NCBI RefSeq assembly: GCF_030690345.1
Contig: NZ_JAUYGV010000007.1
Location: 682,001 to 746,000, forward strand
Direction: 5' to 3'
From: Rheinheimera sp.
Lineage (GTDB): Bacteria; Pseudomonadota; Gammaproteobacteria; Enterobacterales; Alteromonadaceae
Length of the DNA: 64,000 nt
Position 1 is the stretch's first letter. Each line of letters opens with the position of its first letter. The notes beneath the pieces are model-generated. The model searched no databases and was not told the DNA's origin. It saw only the letters and a list, made by a program, of their open reading frames with translations. Below are positions 46,246 through 56,901 of this stretch, piece after piece. A program made the position numbers and the translations under genes.

Positions 46246-48243
46246 ATGCCATCTCGTAAACAACTCGCTAATGCTATCCGTGCGCTTAGCATGGATGCGG
46301 TGCAAAAAGCTAAATCAGGACACCCGGGCGCCCCAATGGGGATGGCCGACATTGCCGAAGTGTTATGGCGTGATTTTCTCAAGCATAATCCGCAGGATCC
46401 GCAGTGGCCAAACCGCGACCGTTTTATTCTGTCAAACGGCCATGGCTCCATGTTGCTGTATTCCCTGCTGCATTTAAGCGGTTATGACTTAAGCATTGAC
46501 GATTTAAAACAGTTCCGTCAGTTACATTCCAGAACGCCGGGCCACCCGGAATACGGTTATGCGCCGGGAGTGGAAACCACCACCGGCCCGCTGGGCCAGG
46601 GTATTACCAATGCGGTAGGTATGGCGATTGCAGAAAAAGCCTTAGCCGCGCAGTTTAACCAGCCGGGTTACGACATTGTTGACCATCATACTTACACCTT
46701 TTTAGGCGATGGCTGCTTAATGGAAGGTATTTCGCATGAAGCTTGCTCGTTAGCCGGCACTTTAGGCCTGGGTAAATTGATTGCCTTTTGGGATGACAAC
46801 GGTATTTCTATTGACGGCCATGTTGAAGGCTGGTTCACCGATAATACCCCTGCACGGTTTGAGGCCTACGGCTGGCAGGTGATTAGCAATGTTGACGGCC
46901 ATGACGCCGCTGCTGTGGAAGCTGCTATTACGCAGGCCAAAGCAGATACCACCAGACCAACATTAATTTGTTGCCGTACGGTAATAGGTTACGGCGCACC
47001 GAATAAAGGCGGCAGCCACGATTGCCACGGTGCACCGCTGGGCGATGCTGAAATTGCGGCCGCGCGTGATTTCCTGCAATGGCCGCATGCGCCTTTTGAC
47101 ATTCCGGCTGATATTTATGCTGACTGGGATGCCAAAGCCAAAGGCAGCGCACAGCAGCAAGATTGGCAGCAATTGTTTGCCCGCTACAGCGCCGCTTTCC
47201 CTGAGTTGGCCTCCGAGTTCAGCCGTCGCGTAGCCGGCCAGTTGCCTGCCAATTGGCCAGAGCAGTCACAAGCTTATATTGCACAGTTGCAAGCCAACCC
47301 GGCTAATATTGCCAGCCGCAAAGCATCACAAAATGCATTAAATGCTTTTGGCCCGCTGTTACCGGAGTTTATCGGTGGTTCGGCGGATTTAGCCGGTTCT
47401 AACCTGACTATCTGGTCCGGCTCTAAGCCACTCACCGGCACCGATGCCAGCGGTAACTACATTTATTACGGCGTACGTGAATTTGGCATGTCGGCCATTA
47501 TGAATGGTATTGCACTGCACGGCGGCTTTGTACCTTACGGTGCTACCTTCCTGATGTTTATGGAGTATGCCCGTAATGCGGTACGTATGGCCGCACTGAT
47601 GAAACAGCGTGTCATTTTTGTCTACACTCACGATTCTATCGGTTTGGGTGAAGATGGCCCGACGCACCAACCGGTAGAACAACTGGCAGCACTGCGTGCT
47701 ACGCCAAACCTGATGAACTGGCGCCCGTGCGACCAGGTAGAATCTGCCGTAGCCTGGAAGGCCGCGATAGAGCGCACTGATGGCCCAAGCACCTTAATTT
47801 TCACCCGGCAGAATCTGGCACAACAGCAACGTAATGCGCAGCAACTGGCCGATGTAAAACGCGGTGGTTATATTCTGCGTGACTGCGCCGGCACACCAGA
47901 GTTGATTATTATTGCTACCGGCTCCGAAGTGGAATTGGCGATGCAAGCCGCAGCTAAGCTAACAGAGCAGGGTAAGGCAGTGCGTGTGGTATCCATGCCA
48001 TCAACAGACGTGTTTGAACAACAGGATGCCGCTTACCGCGAAGCCGTTTTACCAGCCTCAGTAAGCAAGCGCATCGCGGTGGAAGCCGGTATTACCGATT
48101 GTTGGTATAAATATGTCGGACTAACCGGCAAAATTATCGGCATGACCAGCTTTGGCGAGTCGGCACCGGCTGAACAGTTATTCGAACACTTTGGCATTAC
48201 CACTGAAAAAGTGCTCGAAGCAGCTGAACAGTTGCTGGCGTAA
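46246..48243 (+). CDS. tkt: Transketolase
   Basis: A 665-residue thiamine-diphosphate enzyme of the pentose phosphate pathway. It starts [20 protein letters not shown], almost as E. coli TktA, with [17 protein letters not shown], the cofactor motif [19 protein letters not shown] and [23 protein letters not shown] 46246 is preferred over 46231 because AGGAG lies 6 nt upstream and the family start agrees. It supplies erythrose-4-phosphate, the substrate of Epd encoded next. Confidence 0.98.
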   Translation: MPSRKQLANAIRALSMDAVQKAKSGHPGAPMGMADIAEVLWRDFLKHNPQDPQWPNRDRFILSNGHGSMLLYSLLHLSGYDLSIDDLKQFRQLHSRTPGHPEYGYAPGVETTTGPLGQGITNAVGMAIAEKALAAQFNQPGYDIVDHHTYTFLGDGCLMEGISHEACSLAGTLGLGKLIAFWDDNGISIDGHVEGWFTDNTPARFEAYGWQVISNVDGHDAAAVEAAITQAKADTTRPTLICCRTVIGYGAPNKGGSHDCHGAPLGDAEIAAARDFLQWPHAPFDIPADIYADWDAKAKGSAQQQDWQQLFARYSAAFPELASEFSRRVAGQLPANWPEQSQAYIAQLQANPANIASRKASQNALNAFGPLLPEFIGGSADLAGSNLTIWSGSKPLTGTDASGNYIYYGVREFGMSAIMNGIALHGGFVPYGATFLMFMEYARNAVRMAALMKQRVIFVYTHDSIGLGEDGPTHQPVEQLAALRATPNLMNWRPCDQVESAVAWKAAIERTDGPSTLIFTRQNLAQQQRNAQQLADVKRGGYILRDCAGTPELIIIATGSEVELAMQAAAKLTEQGKAVRVVSMPSTDVFEQQDAAYREAVLPASVSKRIAVEAGITDCWYKYVGLTGKIIGMTSFGESAPAEQLFEHFGITTEKVLEAAEQLLA

Positions 48244-48253
48244 TGTGCAATAC

Positions 48254-48284
48254 AATGGGACCAGCTTTGGTCCCATTTTCTTAT
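48254..48284 (+). terminator. Intrinsic terminator after tkt
   Basis: A 10-bp stem (aatgggacca/tggtcccatt) with a 4-base loop, then ttcttatg. It separates tkt from epd, so epd probably has its own promoter or partial read-through. Confidence 0.75.
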
Positions 48285-48317
48285 GTCGTGTTTTTTTATG
48301 TCATTTAGTGTGGTGTT

Positions 48318-49322
48318 ATGGCAATCAGACTGGCAATAAACGGCTTTGGCCGTATCGGGCGTAATATTCTGCGTGCCATCTATGAGAACGGTTGGCAACA
48401 CGAGTTGCAGGTGGTGGCCATTAATGAACTGGCCGACGCCAAAGGCGTAGCGCATTTGCTGAAGTATGATACTTCACACGGACGCTTTGGCTTTAGTGTC
48501 AGCTCCTACGATGGTGGTATAACAGTTGATGGCAACAAGATAGCCTTGTTTGCTGAGGCGGATCCGCTGGAACTGCCGTGGAGTGAGCTTGAAGTAGACG
48601 TGGTGCTGGAGTGCACCGGCGTATTTCACAGCCGCAAGCATGCCAACTGGCATTTAACGGCGGGCGCGAAAAAAGTATTGTTTTCCCATCCCGCAGACAC
48701 CGATATCGATGCCACTATTATCTACGGTATTAACCACGGCAGTTTAACTGCTGATATGACAGTAGTGTCAGCAGGGTCTTGCACCACTAACTGTATAGTG
48801 CCGGTGATCCAGGTGTTGGATCAGCATTTTGGTGTTGAAAGCGGTACTATTACCACTATCCATGCTTCTATGCATGATCAACAGGTAATAGATGCATATC
48901 ATCCGGATTTACGCCGCACCCGCGCGGCCAGCCAGTCAATTATTCCGGTAGATACCAAGTTGGCGCTGGGCATAGAGCGCATACTGCCGAAATTTGCCGG
49001 CCGCTTTGAAGCCATAGCGGTGCGGGTGCCTACGGTAAATGTGACGGCGATGGATTTAAGTGTCACCCTGCATCAGGACGTTAGCATAGCGGCGGTTAAC
49101 AAGGTGCTGCAACAAGCCCGTATCGGCGAGCTGGCCGGTATTCTGGATTACACTGAAGAGCCTCTGGTATCGGTGGATTTTAACCACGATGCGCATTCCT
49201 GCATTGTCGATGGCTCGCAAACCCGTGTTAGTCATAAACGGCTGGTAAAATGCCTGGTGTGGTGTGATAACGAATGGGGCTTCGCTAATCGCATGCTTGA
49301 TACCGCGCGGGTGATGATGTAA
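48318..49322 (+). CDS. epd: D-erythrose-4-phosphate dehydrogenase
   Basis: A 334-residue GapA-like NAD enzyme. It starts [20 protein letters not shown] and has the active-site Cys in [13 protein letters not shown] and the ending [19 protein letters not shown]. The active-site context and placement between tkt and pgk indicate Epd (erythrose-4-phosphate to 4-phosphoerythronate, toward pyridoxal phosphate) rather than GAPDH. The tkt-epd-pgk-fba order is classical in gammaproteobacteria. Confidence 0.93.
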   Translation: MAIRLAINGFGRIGRNILRAIYENGWQHELQVVAINELADAKGVAHLLKYDTSHGRFGFSVSSYDGGITVDGNKIALFAEADPLELPWSELEVDVVLECTGVFHSRKHANWHLTAGAKKVLFSHPADTDIDATIIYGINHGSLTADMTVVSAGSCTTNCIVPVIQVLDQHFGVESGTITTIHASMHDQQVIDAYHPDLRRTRAASQSIIPVDTKLALGIERILPKFAGRFEAIAVRVPTVNVTAMDLSVTLHQDVSIAAVNKVLQQARIGELAGILDYTEEPLVSVDFNHDAHSCIVDGSQTRVSHKRLVKCLVWCDNEWGFANRMLDTARVMM

Positions 49323-49347
49323 ACGAATTTATAACAAGGAGCAAGAA

Positions 49348-50529
49348 ATGTCTGTTATTCGCATGAGCGATTTGGATCTTAACGGCAAACGTGTACTGAT
49401 CCGCGAAGATTTAAACGTACCGGTAAAAAACGGCAAAGTCACCTCTGATGCCAGGTTAAAAGCAGCATTACCTACGATTGAACTGGCACTGAGTAAAGGC
49501 GCTAAAGTGATGGTAATGTCGCACTTGGGCCGGCCACAAGAGGGCGAGTATGATGCAGAATCATCACTGCAACCGGTAGTGGATTATCTGGCGCAGGTAT
49601 TGGCAGCGCCAGTGCGTTTAGCGAGTAGTTATCTGGATGGTATCGACATCAATGCCGGTGAAGTCGTAGTGTTTGAAAACGTGCGCTTTAATAAAGGCGA
49701 AGGCAAAAATGACGACGCTTTGGCGCAAAAACTGGCGGCATTATGTGATGTATTTGTTATGGATGCTTTTGGTACTGCGCACCGCGCCCAGGCCTCTACC
49801 CATGGTGTAGCGAAATTCGCGCCTGTTGCCTGTGCCGGGCCTTTGTTAGTTGCCGAGCTGGAAGCGCTGGCAGCAGCATTGAAAAACCCTAAACGGCCAT
49901 TAGTCGCTATTGTTGGTGGTTCTAAAGTATCAACCAAGCTGACAGTACTTGAGTCGTTATCCGGTATTGTCGATCAGTTAATCGTTGGCGGCGGCATTGC
50001 CAACACCTTTATTGCCGCTAACGGCAATAATGTCGGTAAATCACTGTATGAGGCTGATTTAATTCCAGAAGCGCAGCGTTTAATGGCGCAAGCCAAAGCG
50101 CGTGGTGGCAATATTCCGGTACCAACCGATGTAGTGGTAGGCCAGGCATTCAGTGAAACCACAGTTGCTACCTTAAAGCCGGTAGCTGCGGTAGACGACG
50201 CCGATATGATTTTCGATATCGGCCCGGATACCACGGCACAGCTGGTTAACATTTTAAAGTCAGCCGGAACCATTGTCTGGAACGGCCCGGTAGGGGTATT
50301 TGAGTTTGATCAGTTTGCCGCCGGCACTAAGGCATTGGCGCAGGCGATTGCCGACAGTAATGCGTTTTCCATTGCCGGTGGTGGCGATACCCTGGCTGCT
50401 ATCGATAAGTACAATATTGCTGACAAAGTATCCTATGTTTCTACCGGCGGTGGTGCCTTCCTTGAGTTTTTGGAAGGTAAAACTCTGCCGGCAGTAGCTA
50501 TACTGGAACAACGCGCAAAAGCACAATAA
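49348..50529 (+). CDS. pgk: Phosphoglycerate kinase
   Basis: A 393-residue glycolytic kinase (1,3-bisphosphoglycerate plus ADP to 3-phosphoglycerate plus ATP). Blocks include [48 protein letters not shown] and [20 protein letters not shown] at the nucleotide site. AAGGAG precedes the ATG. It lies 25 bp after epd and 49 bp before fba. Confidence 0.98.
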   Translation: MSVIRMSDLDLNGKRVLIREDLNVPVKNGKVTSDARLKAALPTIELALSKGAKVMVMSHLGRPQEGEYDAESSLQPVVDYLAQVLAAPVRLASSYLDGIDINAGEVVVFENVRFNKGEGKNDDALAQKLAALCDVFVMDAFGTAHRAQASTHGVAKFAPVACAGPLLVAELEALAAALKNPKRPLVAIVGGSKVSTKLTVLESLSGIVDQLIVGGGIANTFIAANGNNVGKSLYEADLIPEAQRLMAQAKARGGNIPVPTDVVVGQAFSETTVATLKPVAAVDDADMIFDIGPDTTAQLVNILKSAGTIVWNGPVGVFEFDQFAAGTKALAQAIADSNAFSIAGGGDTLAAIDKYNIADKVSYVSTGGGAFLEFLEGKTLPAVAILEQRAKAQ

Positions 50530-50578
50530 TAAAAATGTCATATTACAACTGTACCCTAAAAGATTAAGAGAGGATTTC

Positions 50579-51643
50579 ATGGCCCTTATTTCCCTGCGTC
50601 AAATGCTGGATCATGCTGCCGAGTTCGGCTACGGCATACCGGCGTTTAACGTCAATAACCTTGAGCAAATGCGCGCTATTATGCTGGCGGCGGATAAAAC
50701 CGACAGCCCGGTGATTGTGCAGGCTTCTGCCGGCGCCCGTAAGTATGCCGGGGCACCTTTTCTGCGGCATTTAATTCTGGCTGCAGTAGAGGAATTTCCG
50801 CACATTCCGGTAGTGATGCATCAGGACCACGGTACCTCTTTGGGCGTCTGTCAGCGCTCCATTCAGTTGGGCTTTTCTTCGGTAATGATGGACGGCTCTC
50901 TGGGTGAAGATGGCAAAACGCCGATGGATTATGCGTATAACGCTAATGTAACGCGCAAAGTTGTTGAAATAGCGCATGCCTGTGGTGTATCGGTAGAGGG
51001 CGAGTTAGGTTGTTTGGGCTCGTTGGAAACCGGTGCGGCCGGTGAAGAAGATGGCATAGGTGCAGATTGCATACTGAGCCATGATCAAATGCTGACCGAC
51101 CCGGAAGAAGCTGCGCAGTTTGTGCGTGAAACGCAAGTGGATGCACTGGCTATAGCTTGTGGTACCTCACACGGTGCTTATAAGTTCAGCCGGCCACCGA
51201 CAGGCGATATTCTGGCAATTGACCGCATTAAAGCCATTCACGAGCGTATTCCGGATACGCATCTGGTGATGCATGGTTCATCATCGGTGCCGCAGGAATG
51301 GTTGAAAATCATTAATGAAAATGGCGGGCAGATCCCGGAAACTTACGGTGTACCGGTGGAGCAAATTCAGCAAGGCATTAAGTACGGTGTGCGTAAAATC
51401 AATATCGATACCGACTTACGGTTAGCGTCGACCGGTGCTATCCGGCGTTATATGACACAACATCCGGCTGAGTTTGACCCGCGCAAGTATCTGCAAGAGT
51501 CAGTAAAAGCCATGATGGAAGTGTGTATTGCCCGTTATGAAGCGTTTAATGCTGCCGGACACGGCAGCAAAATTAAAGCGATATCACTGGATGATATGGT
51601 TGCATTATATTCGGCGGGGAAATTAACGCCGAATATAAAATAA
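50579..51643 (+). CDS. fba: Fructose-bisphosphate aldolase, class II
   Basis: A 354-residue zinc-dependent aldolase. Key blocks are [20 protein letters not shown], the zinc ligand motif [40 protein letters not shown] and [14 protein letters not shown]. The pattern ([19 protein letters not shown] start) fits the class IIB 'Calvin-cycle subtype' seen in many gammaproteobacteria rather than the E. coli FbaA type. AGAGGA precedes the ATG. It completes the tkt-epd-pgk-fba series. Confidence 0.97.
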   Translation: MALISLRQMLDHAAEFGYGIPAFNVNNLEQMRAIMLAADKTDSPVIVQASAGARKYAGAPFLRHLILAAVEEFPHIPVVMHQDHGTSLGVCQRSIQLGFSSVMMDGSLGEDGKTPMDYAYNANVTRKVVEIAHACGVSVEGELGCLGSLETGAAGEEDGIGADCILSHDQMLTDPEEAAQFVRETQVDALAIACGTSHGAYKFSRPPTGDILAIDRIKAIHERIPDTHLVMHGSSSVPQEWLKIINENGGQIPETYGVPVEQIQQGIKYGVRKINIDTDLRLASTGAIRRYMTQHPAEFDPRKYLQESVKAMMEVCIARYEAFNAAGHGSKIKAISLDDMVALYSAGKLTPNIK

Positions 51644-51664
51644 GCAAAAAAATTAATGAACTAT

Positions 51665-51690
51665 AACAAATAAATTTTCATTTGTTTAAT
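51665..51690 (+). terminator. AT-rich hairpin after fba
   Basis: A 7-bp inverted repeat (aacaaat/atttgtt) 22 bp after the fba stop, followed by a short T-rich run. It is AT-rich and weak, so this is tentative. Confidence 0.35.
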
Positions 51691-51746
51691 AGTGCATAAA
51701 TTGGGTGAAAAACCGCATAAATAACCGCATCAGAGCAGAGCTCCGG

Positions 51747-51816
51747 ACGCCTGTGTTGTCTTGACAAGGGCGTTTTTACCTGTAATGATGCGGACGGTTT
51801 ACCCTCTAACTGAGGG
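51747..51816 (+). promoter_or_regulatory. Structured leader: two hairpins upstream of the TonB2-type operon
   Basis: Hairpin 1 (51747-51773) has an outer stem acgcc/ggcgt and inner stem ttgtc/gacaa, ending in TTTTT (51773-51777), which looks like an intrinsic terminator. Hairpin 2 (51802-51816) has stem ccctc/gaggg with a 5-base loop. They lie 75-145 bp before the DUF3450 start. They could be the true fba terminator or an attenuator; the sequence alone does not decide. Confidence 0.5.
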
Positions 51817-51891
51817 CCGCCTCTGTCTCCAAGAACAGTATGGCCCTTGCAACTTCAGGTTACGTTAATCAGCAATAATTGGTTGGGAACT

Positions 51892-52662
51892 ATGTTTAAC
51901 AATAAAATTCGCAAGAGTCTTGTTGCAACAGCTCTGACCGGTACTTTCGCTCTGTCTGCGAATGTTCTGGCAACAGATTTAAAAGCTTTGCATCAGGAAG
52001 GTAGTCAAATCCAGCGCGCAGCTGTGCAGTCTCAAGAAAAAATTAACACTATTTATGAACAGTCTCAGGAACTGCTGGGTGAGTACCGTCAGGTTACTGA
52101 CCAGACTGAGAACCTGAAAGTGTATAACGACTTTCTGGCGACTCTGGTTGCTGACCAACAACGGCAAGTTAACTCTATCCAGCGTCAAATTGATGGTCTG
52201 GAGAACACCAATAAAGGTACGGTACCGCTAATGTTCCGTATGATCGATGCACTGGAACAGTTTATCAAAGCTGATATTCCACTGCGTACCGAGCGCCGCA
52301 CCGAACGCGTAGAAAATTTACGTGAATTGATGAGCCGTTCAGACGTTCAGCGTTCAGAGCAGTTCCGTCAAATCCTTGAAGCTTACAGCATTGAAATGGG
52401 CTACGGCTCAGAGCTGGCAGCGTTCCAGGGCACCTTAACTGTTGGCGGCAGCGACATGACTGTTGACTATGTACATTTGGGCCGTTTGGTTCTGATGGCG
52501 CAGTCGTTAGACGGTGAAGCCGGTTGGGTGTGGAACAAAACAACTCAAAGCTGGGACGAATTACCAGATTCGTACATGAATTCAGTGACCAATTTCATCA
52601 AGATGGCGCGTCGTGAAGCCCAGCTTGAAATGGATCGCGTACCACTATTCGCAGCGGAGTAA
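51892..52662 (+). CDS. DUF3450 domain protein, exported
   Basis: A 256-residue periplasmic protein. The signal peptide ends near residue 26 (ALSANVLATD). The first half of the mature chain is a coiled coil (SQEKINTIYEQSQELLGEYR and LVADQQRQVNSIQRQIDGLE), and the family core MFRMIDALEQFIKADIPLRT with YGRL-type GRLVLMAQSLDGEAGWVW follows. DUF3450 proteins are regularly encoded at the head of TtpC-ExbB-ExbD-TonB clusters and are thought to assist them. ATG 51892 has GGGAA upstream. Confidence 0.9.
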   Translation: MFNNKIRKSLVATALTGTFALSANVLATDLKALHQEGSQIQRAAVQSQEKINTIYEQSQELLGEYRQVTDQTENLKVYNDFLATLVADQQRQVNSIQRQIDGLENTNKGTVPLMFRMIDALEQFIKADIPLRTERRTERVENLRELMSRSDVQRSEQFRQILEAYSIEMGYGSELAAFQGTLTVGGSDMTVDYVHLGRLVLMAQSLDGEAGWVWNKTTQSWDELPDSYMNSVTNFIKMARREAQLEMDRVPLFAAE

Positions 52663-52668
52663 GAGTAA

Positions 52669-54036
52669 ATGAGAATGAAAATGAAATCTTTCGTCGTAGC
52701 TGCGGCAGTAACACTTTCTGCAACTATGGCTTTTGGTGCAGCGGCTGATACCGCCAAGCTGGACCAGCTACTTGAACAAATCAAGAAAGAACGTGCTATT
52801 GAAGGCCGTGCTAACCAGGAACGCGAGCGCGCATTCTTAGCCGAGCGTTCAGACAAGCAAGCATTACTGAATACGGCTAAAAAGCAATTCGCTGATGAAG
52901 AAGCACGTGGCAAGCGTTTGCAAAAGCAATATGCTGATAACGATATTCTTATTGCACAAAAACAAACTGAACTTGAAAGTGCTTTAGGTACTATGGGTGA
53001 AGTGTTTGGTGTGGTACGTCAGTCGGCGAACGAAGCAATTGGTACCATTTCCAGCTCAGTAGTTAGTGCGCAATATCCTGGCCGTGATGTGCCGCTGCGT
53101 AAAATTGCAGAAGCAACAGAATTACCAACTCTGCAAGAAATGGAAGATCTGTGGCTGGCTATGCTGACCGAAATGACCGAGTCAGGCAAAGTTGCTAAGT
53201 TTGATGCTGAAGTGGTTAAACTGGATGGCGGTGTAGAAACTAAGCGTGTTACACGTTTTGGTGCTTTCCACGTTACTACCGCAGATGAATATCTGTTACG
53301 CAACGACACTACGGATCAATTGCAGCCATTAGGTCGTGCGCCACAGGCAAAAATTCACAGCTCAGTTGCCGCTTTTAATAACGCAGCGCCAGGTGAGTTG
53401 GTTGGTTTCTTCCTTGACCCGACTAAAGGTAACTCATTACTGCGTTTAAACCAGCAACGCAGCACGTTAATGGAATACTACCATCAGGGTGGCACAGTAG
53501 GTTATTTGATTACAGTGTTACTGTTTATCGGTTTCCTGATTGCTCTTGAGCGTTTCATTGTACTGAGCGTAGTGGGCGGAAAAATCCGTGCCCAGCTGAA
53601 GAATTTGGGCAATCCATCAAAAGACAACCCATTGGGTCGTATCCTGACGGTATACCATCAGAATATGTCTGCAGATGTAGAGAACCTTGAGCTGAAACTG
53701 GACGAAGCTATTCTGCGTGAAACACCAAAAGTTGACCGTGGTATTGGTATGATCAAACTGTTTGCAGCGGTTGCACCATTAATGGGTCTGTTAGGTACTG
53801 TTATCGGTATGATCTTAACCTTCCAAACTATTACGCTGTACGGTACCGGTGATCCGAAACTGATGGCGGGTGATATCTCTCTGGCGCTTGTTACTACTGC
53901 GCTGGGTTTGATTGCTGCATTGCCATTGATTTTCGTACACAGTATCGTTGCTTCTAAAGCGAAAACTGTTTTACACGTGCTGGATGAGCAAAGCGCAGGT
54001 ATTGTTGCTGCTCATGCGGAGAAGGAGAAAGCCTAA
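52669..54036 (+). CDS. TtpC-like MotA/TolQ/ExbB proton channel protein with periplasmic coiled coil
   Basis: A 455-residue inner-membrane protein. A signal-like N-terminus (residues about 5-25) precedes a periplasmic coiled-coil region (QERERAFLAERSDKQALLNT and on). A span near 280-302 (TVGYLITVLLFIGFLIALER) and the TolQ/ExbB core LFAAVAPLMGLLGTVIGMIL then follow. This architecture is that of Vibrio TtpC, an extra component needed by the TonB2 system. GGAG precedes the ATG. Its stop overlaps the exbB start (TAATG). Confidence 0.92.
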   Translation: MRMKMKSFVVAAAVTLSATMAFGAAADTAKLDQLLEQIKKERAIEGRANQERERAFLAERSDKQALLNTAKKQFADEEARGKRLQKQYADNDILIAQKQTELESALGTMGEVFGVVRQSANEAIGTISSSVVSAQYPGRDVPLRKIAEATELPTLQEMEDLWLAMLTEMTESGKVAKFDAEVVKLDGGVETKRVTRFGAFHVTTADEYLLRNDTTDQLQPLGRAPQAKIHSSVAAFNNAAPGELVGFFLDPTKGNSLLRLNQQRSTLMEYYHQGGTVGYLITVLLFIGFLIALERFIVLSVVGGKIRAQLKNLGNPSKDNPLGRILTVYHQNMSADVENLELKLDEAILRETPKVDRGIGMIKLFAAVAPLMGLLGTVIGMILTFQTITLYGTGDPKLMAGDISLALVTTALGLIAALPLIFVHSIVASKAKTVLHVLDEQSAGIVAAHAEKEKA

Positions 54037-54563
54037 TGATGCTCCAGCTTATTGAGCTGTGGGAATCGGTACAGGATTTTATTCATACCGGCGGCAACGT
54101 ATTGTATGTTGTCGCCCTGGTGCTGTTCATCATGTGGTTTATGATGTTGGAGCGCTACTGGTACGTTAGCTGGATATTTCCAAAAATTAAGCGGGATATT
54201 ATCGCCCGTTGGGATGCCCGGCCAGACACTACCTCTTGGTATGCACATAAAATTCGCGATACCTGGATTTCCGAGGCGACGCTTCAGTTAGATCAAAGAA
54301 TGTTACTGATAAAAACGCTTGTGGCTATGTGTCCGCTGGTCGGTTTGCTGGGTACCGTAACCGGTATGATCGCAGTATTCGACATTATGGCGACACAGGG
54401 GACCGGTAATCCGAGAACCATGGCTGCCGGTATTTCGATGGCAACAATTCCGACGATGGCGGGTATGGTTGCAGCATTATCAGGCGTATTTTTCAGTTCG
54501 CGGCTGGAAGTAAAAGTTAAACGGGAAAAAGCAGATCTCGTTGACAGCTTACCGCATCATTAA
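54036..54563 (+). CDS. exbB: ExbB-like proton channel subunit (TonB2 system)
   Basis: A 175-residue protein with three membrane spans and the TolQ/ExbB signature MCPLVGLLGTVTGMIAVFDI followed by GISMATIPTMAGMVAALSGV. Together with ExbD it uses the proton gradient to energise TonB. It is shorter than E. coli ExbB (244 residues), as is usual for ExbB2-type proteins. The start overlaps the TtpC-like stop. Confidence 0.93.
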   Translation: MMLQLIELWESVQDFIHTGGNVLYVVALVLFIMWFMMLERYWYVSWIFPKIKRDIIARWDARPDTTSWYAHKIRDTWISEATLQLDQRMLLIKTLVAMCPLVGLLGTVTGMIAVFDIMATQGTGNPRTMAAGISMATIPTMAGMVAALSGVFFSSRLEVKVKREKADLVDSLPHH

Positions 54564-54574
54564 GAGAGATTTTT

Positions 54575-54979
54575 ATGGCACGTAAACGTATTCGTGAAGA
54601 CGATGAGGCCGCAATCGACATTACGCCGATGATGGATATCGTATTCATTATGTTGATTTTCTTCATTGTTACTACTTCTTTCGTGAAAGAAGCCGGTATC
54701 GATGTAAACAAGCCTGAGGCAGCGCAAGCTCAGAAGAAACCTACAGCAACCATCTTTATCGCTATTCGTGCGAATGGTGAGATTTGGATGGATAAGCGTA
54801 CGGTTGATGTTGAGCGTGTATCTGCGAATATTGAACGGCTAAGAGCCGAATCACCAACCGACACTATTATTGTGCAAGCTGATAAAGAAGCGAAACACGG
54901 TACAGTGATGGAAGTAATGGATCAGATTAAAGCTGCTGATCCAACGCTGGTGATCAGTATCGCCGGGGAGACTAAGTAA
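54575..54979 (+). CDS. exbD: ExbD-like biopolymer transport protein (TonB2 system)
   Basis: A 134-residue protein with a short cytoplasmic N-terminus, one span and a periplasmic domain. The span reads IDITPMMDIVFIMLIFFIVT, where Asp21 corresponds to the conserved proton-path Asp of ExbD/TolR. AGAGA lies before the ATG. It is 2 bp from the tonB gene. Confidence 0.95.
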   Translation: MARKRIREDDEAAIDITPMMDIVFIMLIFFIVTTSFVKEAGIDVNKPEAAQAQKKPTATIFIAIRANGEIWMDKRTVDVERVSANIERLRAESPTDTIIVQADKEAKHGTVMEVMDQIKAADPTLVISIAGETK

Positions 54980-54981
54980 CT

Positions 54982-55599
54982 ATGGCACGTTTCCTAACAT
55001 CGTTAATTATCGGTGCGGTGGTAACGTTCGTGTTGTTTCTGATTATGGCCCTTCTGGTTAAAGGTTCCGGAGAGCGTCGGGTGGTTGACCAAGAGCGTAT
55101 AGTGATTGAGCTAAACACTACGCCACCTGATTCAGATACGCAGACACGTCGGCCACCGCCACCGCCGCCACCGCCGCCGCCGGCTCAACCGCCTAAGGCG
55201 CCGCAGCCTGAGCCTGAGTCAGCTAATGCTGCCGGTGCAATTGGCTTTAATATGCCGGGTTTAAGCCTGGGAGCTGGTGCGGGAGGTTTAGGTGACCCAT
55301 CCAGTATGATGCGTGACGGTGATGCAACACCTATCGTTCGTATTGAACCAAGATATCCTGTGCAAGCTGCACGCGATGGCTTGCAGGGGTGGGTAAAGCT
55401 ACGGTTTAGTATTATGGAAGACGGCAGCGTTGATGAAGTAGAAGTTATCGAAGCTGAGCCACGCCGTGTATTCGACCGCGAAGCTATCCGCGCTTTACGA
55501 CGCTGGAAATACAGCCCGAAAGTTGTTGACGGTAAGCCGTTAAAGCAGACCGGGATGCAGGTTCAGTTGGATTTCACTTTAGACATGGCGGGAGGTTGA
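54982..55599 (+). CDS. tonB: TonB-family energy transducer (TonB2 type)
   Basis: A 205-residue protein. One N-terminal span (LIIGAVVTFVLFLIMALLV) is followed by a Pro-rich spacer beginning RRPPPPPPPPPPAQPPKAPQ (about residues 52-75) that crosses the periplasm, and by a C-terminal TonB domain (RIEPRYPVQAARDGLQGWVK, then AIRALRRWKYSPKVVDGKPL). It transmits energy to outer-membrane receptors. The short spacer is typical of TonB2 proteins. It lies 1 bp before the TPR gene. Confidence 0.95.
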   Translation: MARFLTSLIIGAVVTFVLFLIMALLVKGSGERRVVDQERIVIELNTTPPDSDTQTRRPPPPPPPPPPAQPPKAPQPEPESANAAGAIGFNMPGLSLGAGAGGLGDPSSMMRDGDATPIVRIEPRYPVQAARDGLQGWVKLRFSIMEDGSVDEVEVIEAEPRRVFDREAIRALRRWKYSPKVVDGKPLKQTGMQVQLDFTLDMAGG

Positions 55600-55600
55600 T

Positions 55601-56860
55601 ATGAAAAAGTTTAAAACGCTTACTTCAGCATTAATAGTCCTGACTACGCTTGGTGTGGCCATTGCTCCGGTGTCTGCTGCTGTTCAGCCAAATATGGCGC
55701 AGGTAGAAGAACGTAAGGCACGCAAAACCCAAATTGTGGGTGAGCGTGTTGGTAAAGTTCTGGTTAAAGCTTTTGAACTGTACAATGAAGAAAAGCTGGA
55801 CGAAGCTATCGCCGTATTGCTGGAGGCTAAATCCAGCAATACGTTTGATACTGCAACGTTAAACCGCTTTCTTGGTAATCTGTATGCAACAAAAGACGAA
55901 AAGCAGGCCATTAAATATCTGACGCTGGCAGTTGCGCCGGACGAGTTGACATTTAATGATCAGGCCAGTTCGTTAAAGTTGCTGGCAGATATGTTGTTAC
56001 AGGACAAACAGTATCAGAAATCCATTAAAGCTTATGAAAGCTGGATAATGTTTACCGGTGAGCAAAATTCAGATGCGTATATGCGAATTGCCAACGCTTA
56101 TTATCTGATGAATCAGTATGATAAGGTATTGGCGCCGGCAGATGACGCTATCCGTTTTTCAGCTAAACCTGTTGAAGGCCCATATCAGCTGAAAATGGCT
56201 GCTTTGTATGAGACCAAGCGCTACAAAGAGTTGATTACTGTGGTGGAAACCATGGTGCAGCTGTTTCCGGAGAACAAACAGTTCTGGGTATATTTAGGTA
56301 ACTTTTATACTTTAACTGAAGAGTACTCTAAGTCGCTGTCAACATTACAACTGGCCTATTCGCAAGGCTATCTGGTTAAAGACTCTGAAGTAAGAATGTT
56401 AGCGCAGATGTATGCGAATAATAACATTCCATACAAAGCAGCTGTGACGATGGAAAAGCACATGAAAAGCGGTTTGGTGAAGAAAGACAAAACCAACCTT
56501 AATTTTATTGCTTCTAACTATCAGGCAGCCCGGGAGTTCTTAAAGGCCGCTGAGTATTACGGTGAAGTAGCTAAGTTAACAAACGACGCCGATGCTTATC
56601 GCCGTCAGGGTTCGGCTTACTTAGCAGTTCAGCGTTATAACGATGCGATAGCAGCGTATGACAAGGCGTTATCCATGAACGTGGATAAGCCGTCAGGCGT
56701 TTATATGAGCTTGGTTGATGCGTATTTCTATCAGAAAAAGTATAAAGAAGCTTATGCTGCACTGATGAACGCGAAGAAAGATTCAACAATGTCCCGTCAG
56801 GTGCGTGGGTGGGAATCTTATATCAAAGATAAAGCGAAACAAAAGGGCATTAGCCTGTAA
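55601..56860 (+). CDS. Periplasmic tetratricopeptide-repeat protein of the TonB2 cluster
   Basis: A 419-residue exported protein. The signal peptide ends near residue 26 (APVSAAVQPN). The rest is a series of TPR-like helix pairs (for example FELYNEEKLDEAIAVLLEAK, YMRIANAYYLMNQYDKVLAP and RRQGSAYLAVQRYNDAIAAY). Such proteins close TtpC-TonB2 operons in Vibrio and Shewanella-type genomes and may scaffold the complex; the exact role is unknown. It is followed at once by a strong terminator. Confidence 0.9.
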   Translation: MKKFKTLTSALIVLTTLGVAIAPVSAAVQPNMAQVEERKARKTQIVGERVGKVLVKAFELYNEEKLDEAIAVLLEAKSSNTFDTATLNRFLGNLYATKDEKQAIKYLTLAVAPDELTFNDQASSLKLLADMLLQDKQYQKSIKAYESWIMFTGEQNSDAYMRIANAYYLMNQYDKVLAPADDAIRFSAKPVEGPYQLKMAALYETKRYKELITVVETMVQLFPENKQFWVYLGNFYTLTEEYSKSLSTLQLAYSQGYLVKDSEVRMLAQMYANNNIPYKAAVTMEKHMKSGLVKKDKTNLNFIASNYQAAREFLKAAEYYGEVAKLTNDADAYRRQGSAYLAVQRYNDAIAAYDKALSMNVDKPSGVYMSLVDAYFYQKKYKEAYAALMNAKKDSTMSRQVRGWESYIKDKAKQKGISL

Positions 56861-56862
56861 AG

Positions 56863-56890
56863 AAAAACCCCACTTCGGTGGGGTTTTTTT
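56863..56890 (+). terminator. Intrinsic terminator with UUCG tetraloop
   Basis: An 8-bp stem (aaccccac/gtggggtt) closed by a TTCG loop and followed by a run of T ends the TonB2-type operon. With A-rich sequence on the left it can also serve the convergent prsR gene. Confidence 0.93.
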
Positions 56891-56901
56891 ATGCTTCAAT
56901 C

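Noticed and set aside
48318..49322. Assignment of this gene as glyceraldehyde-3-phosphate dehydrogenase
   Set aside because: The SAGSCTTNC active-site context and the placement between tkt and pgk favour Epd.
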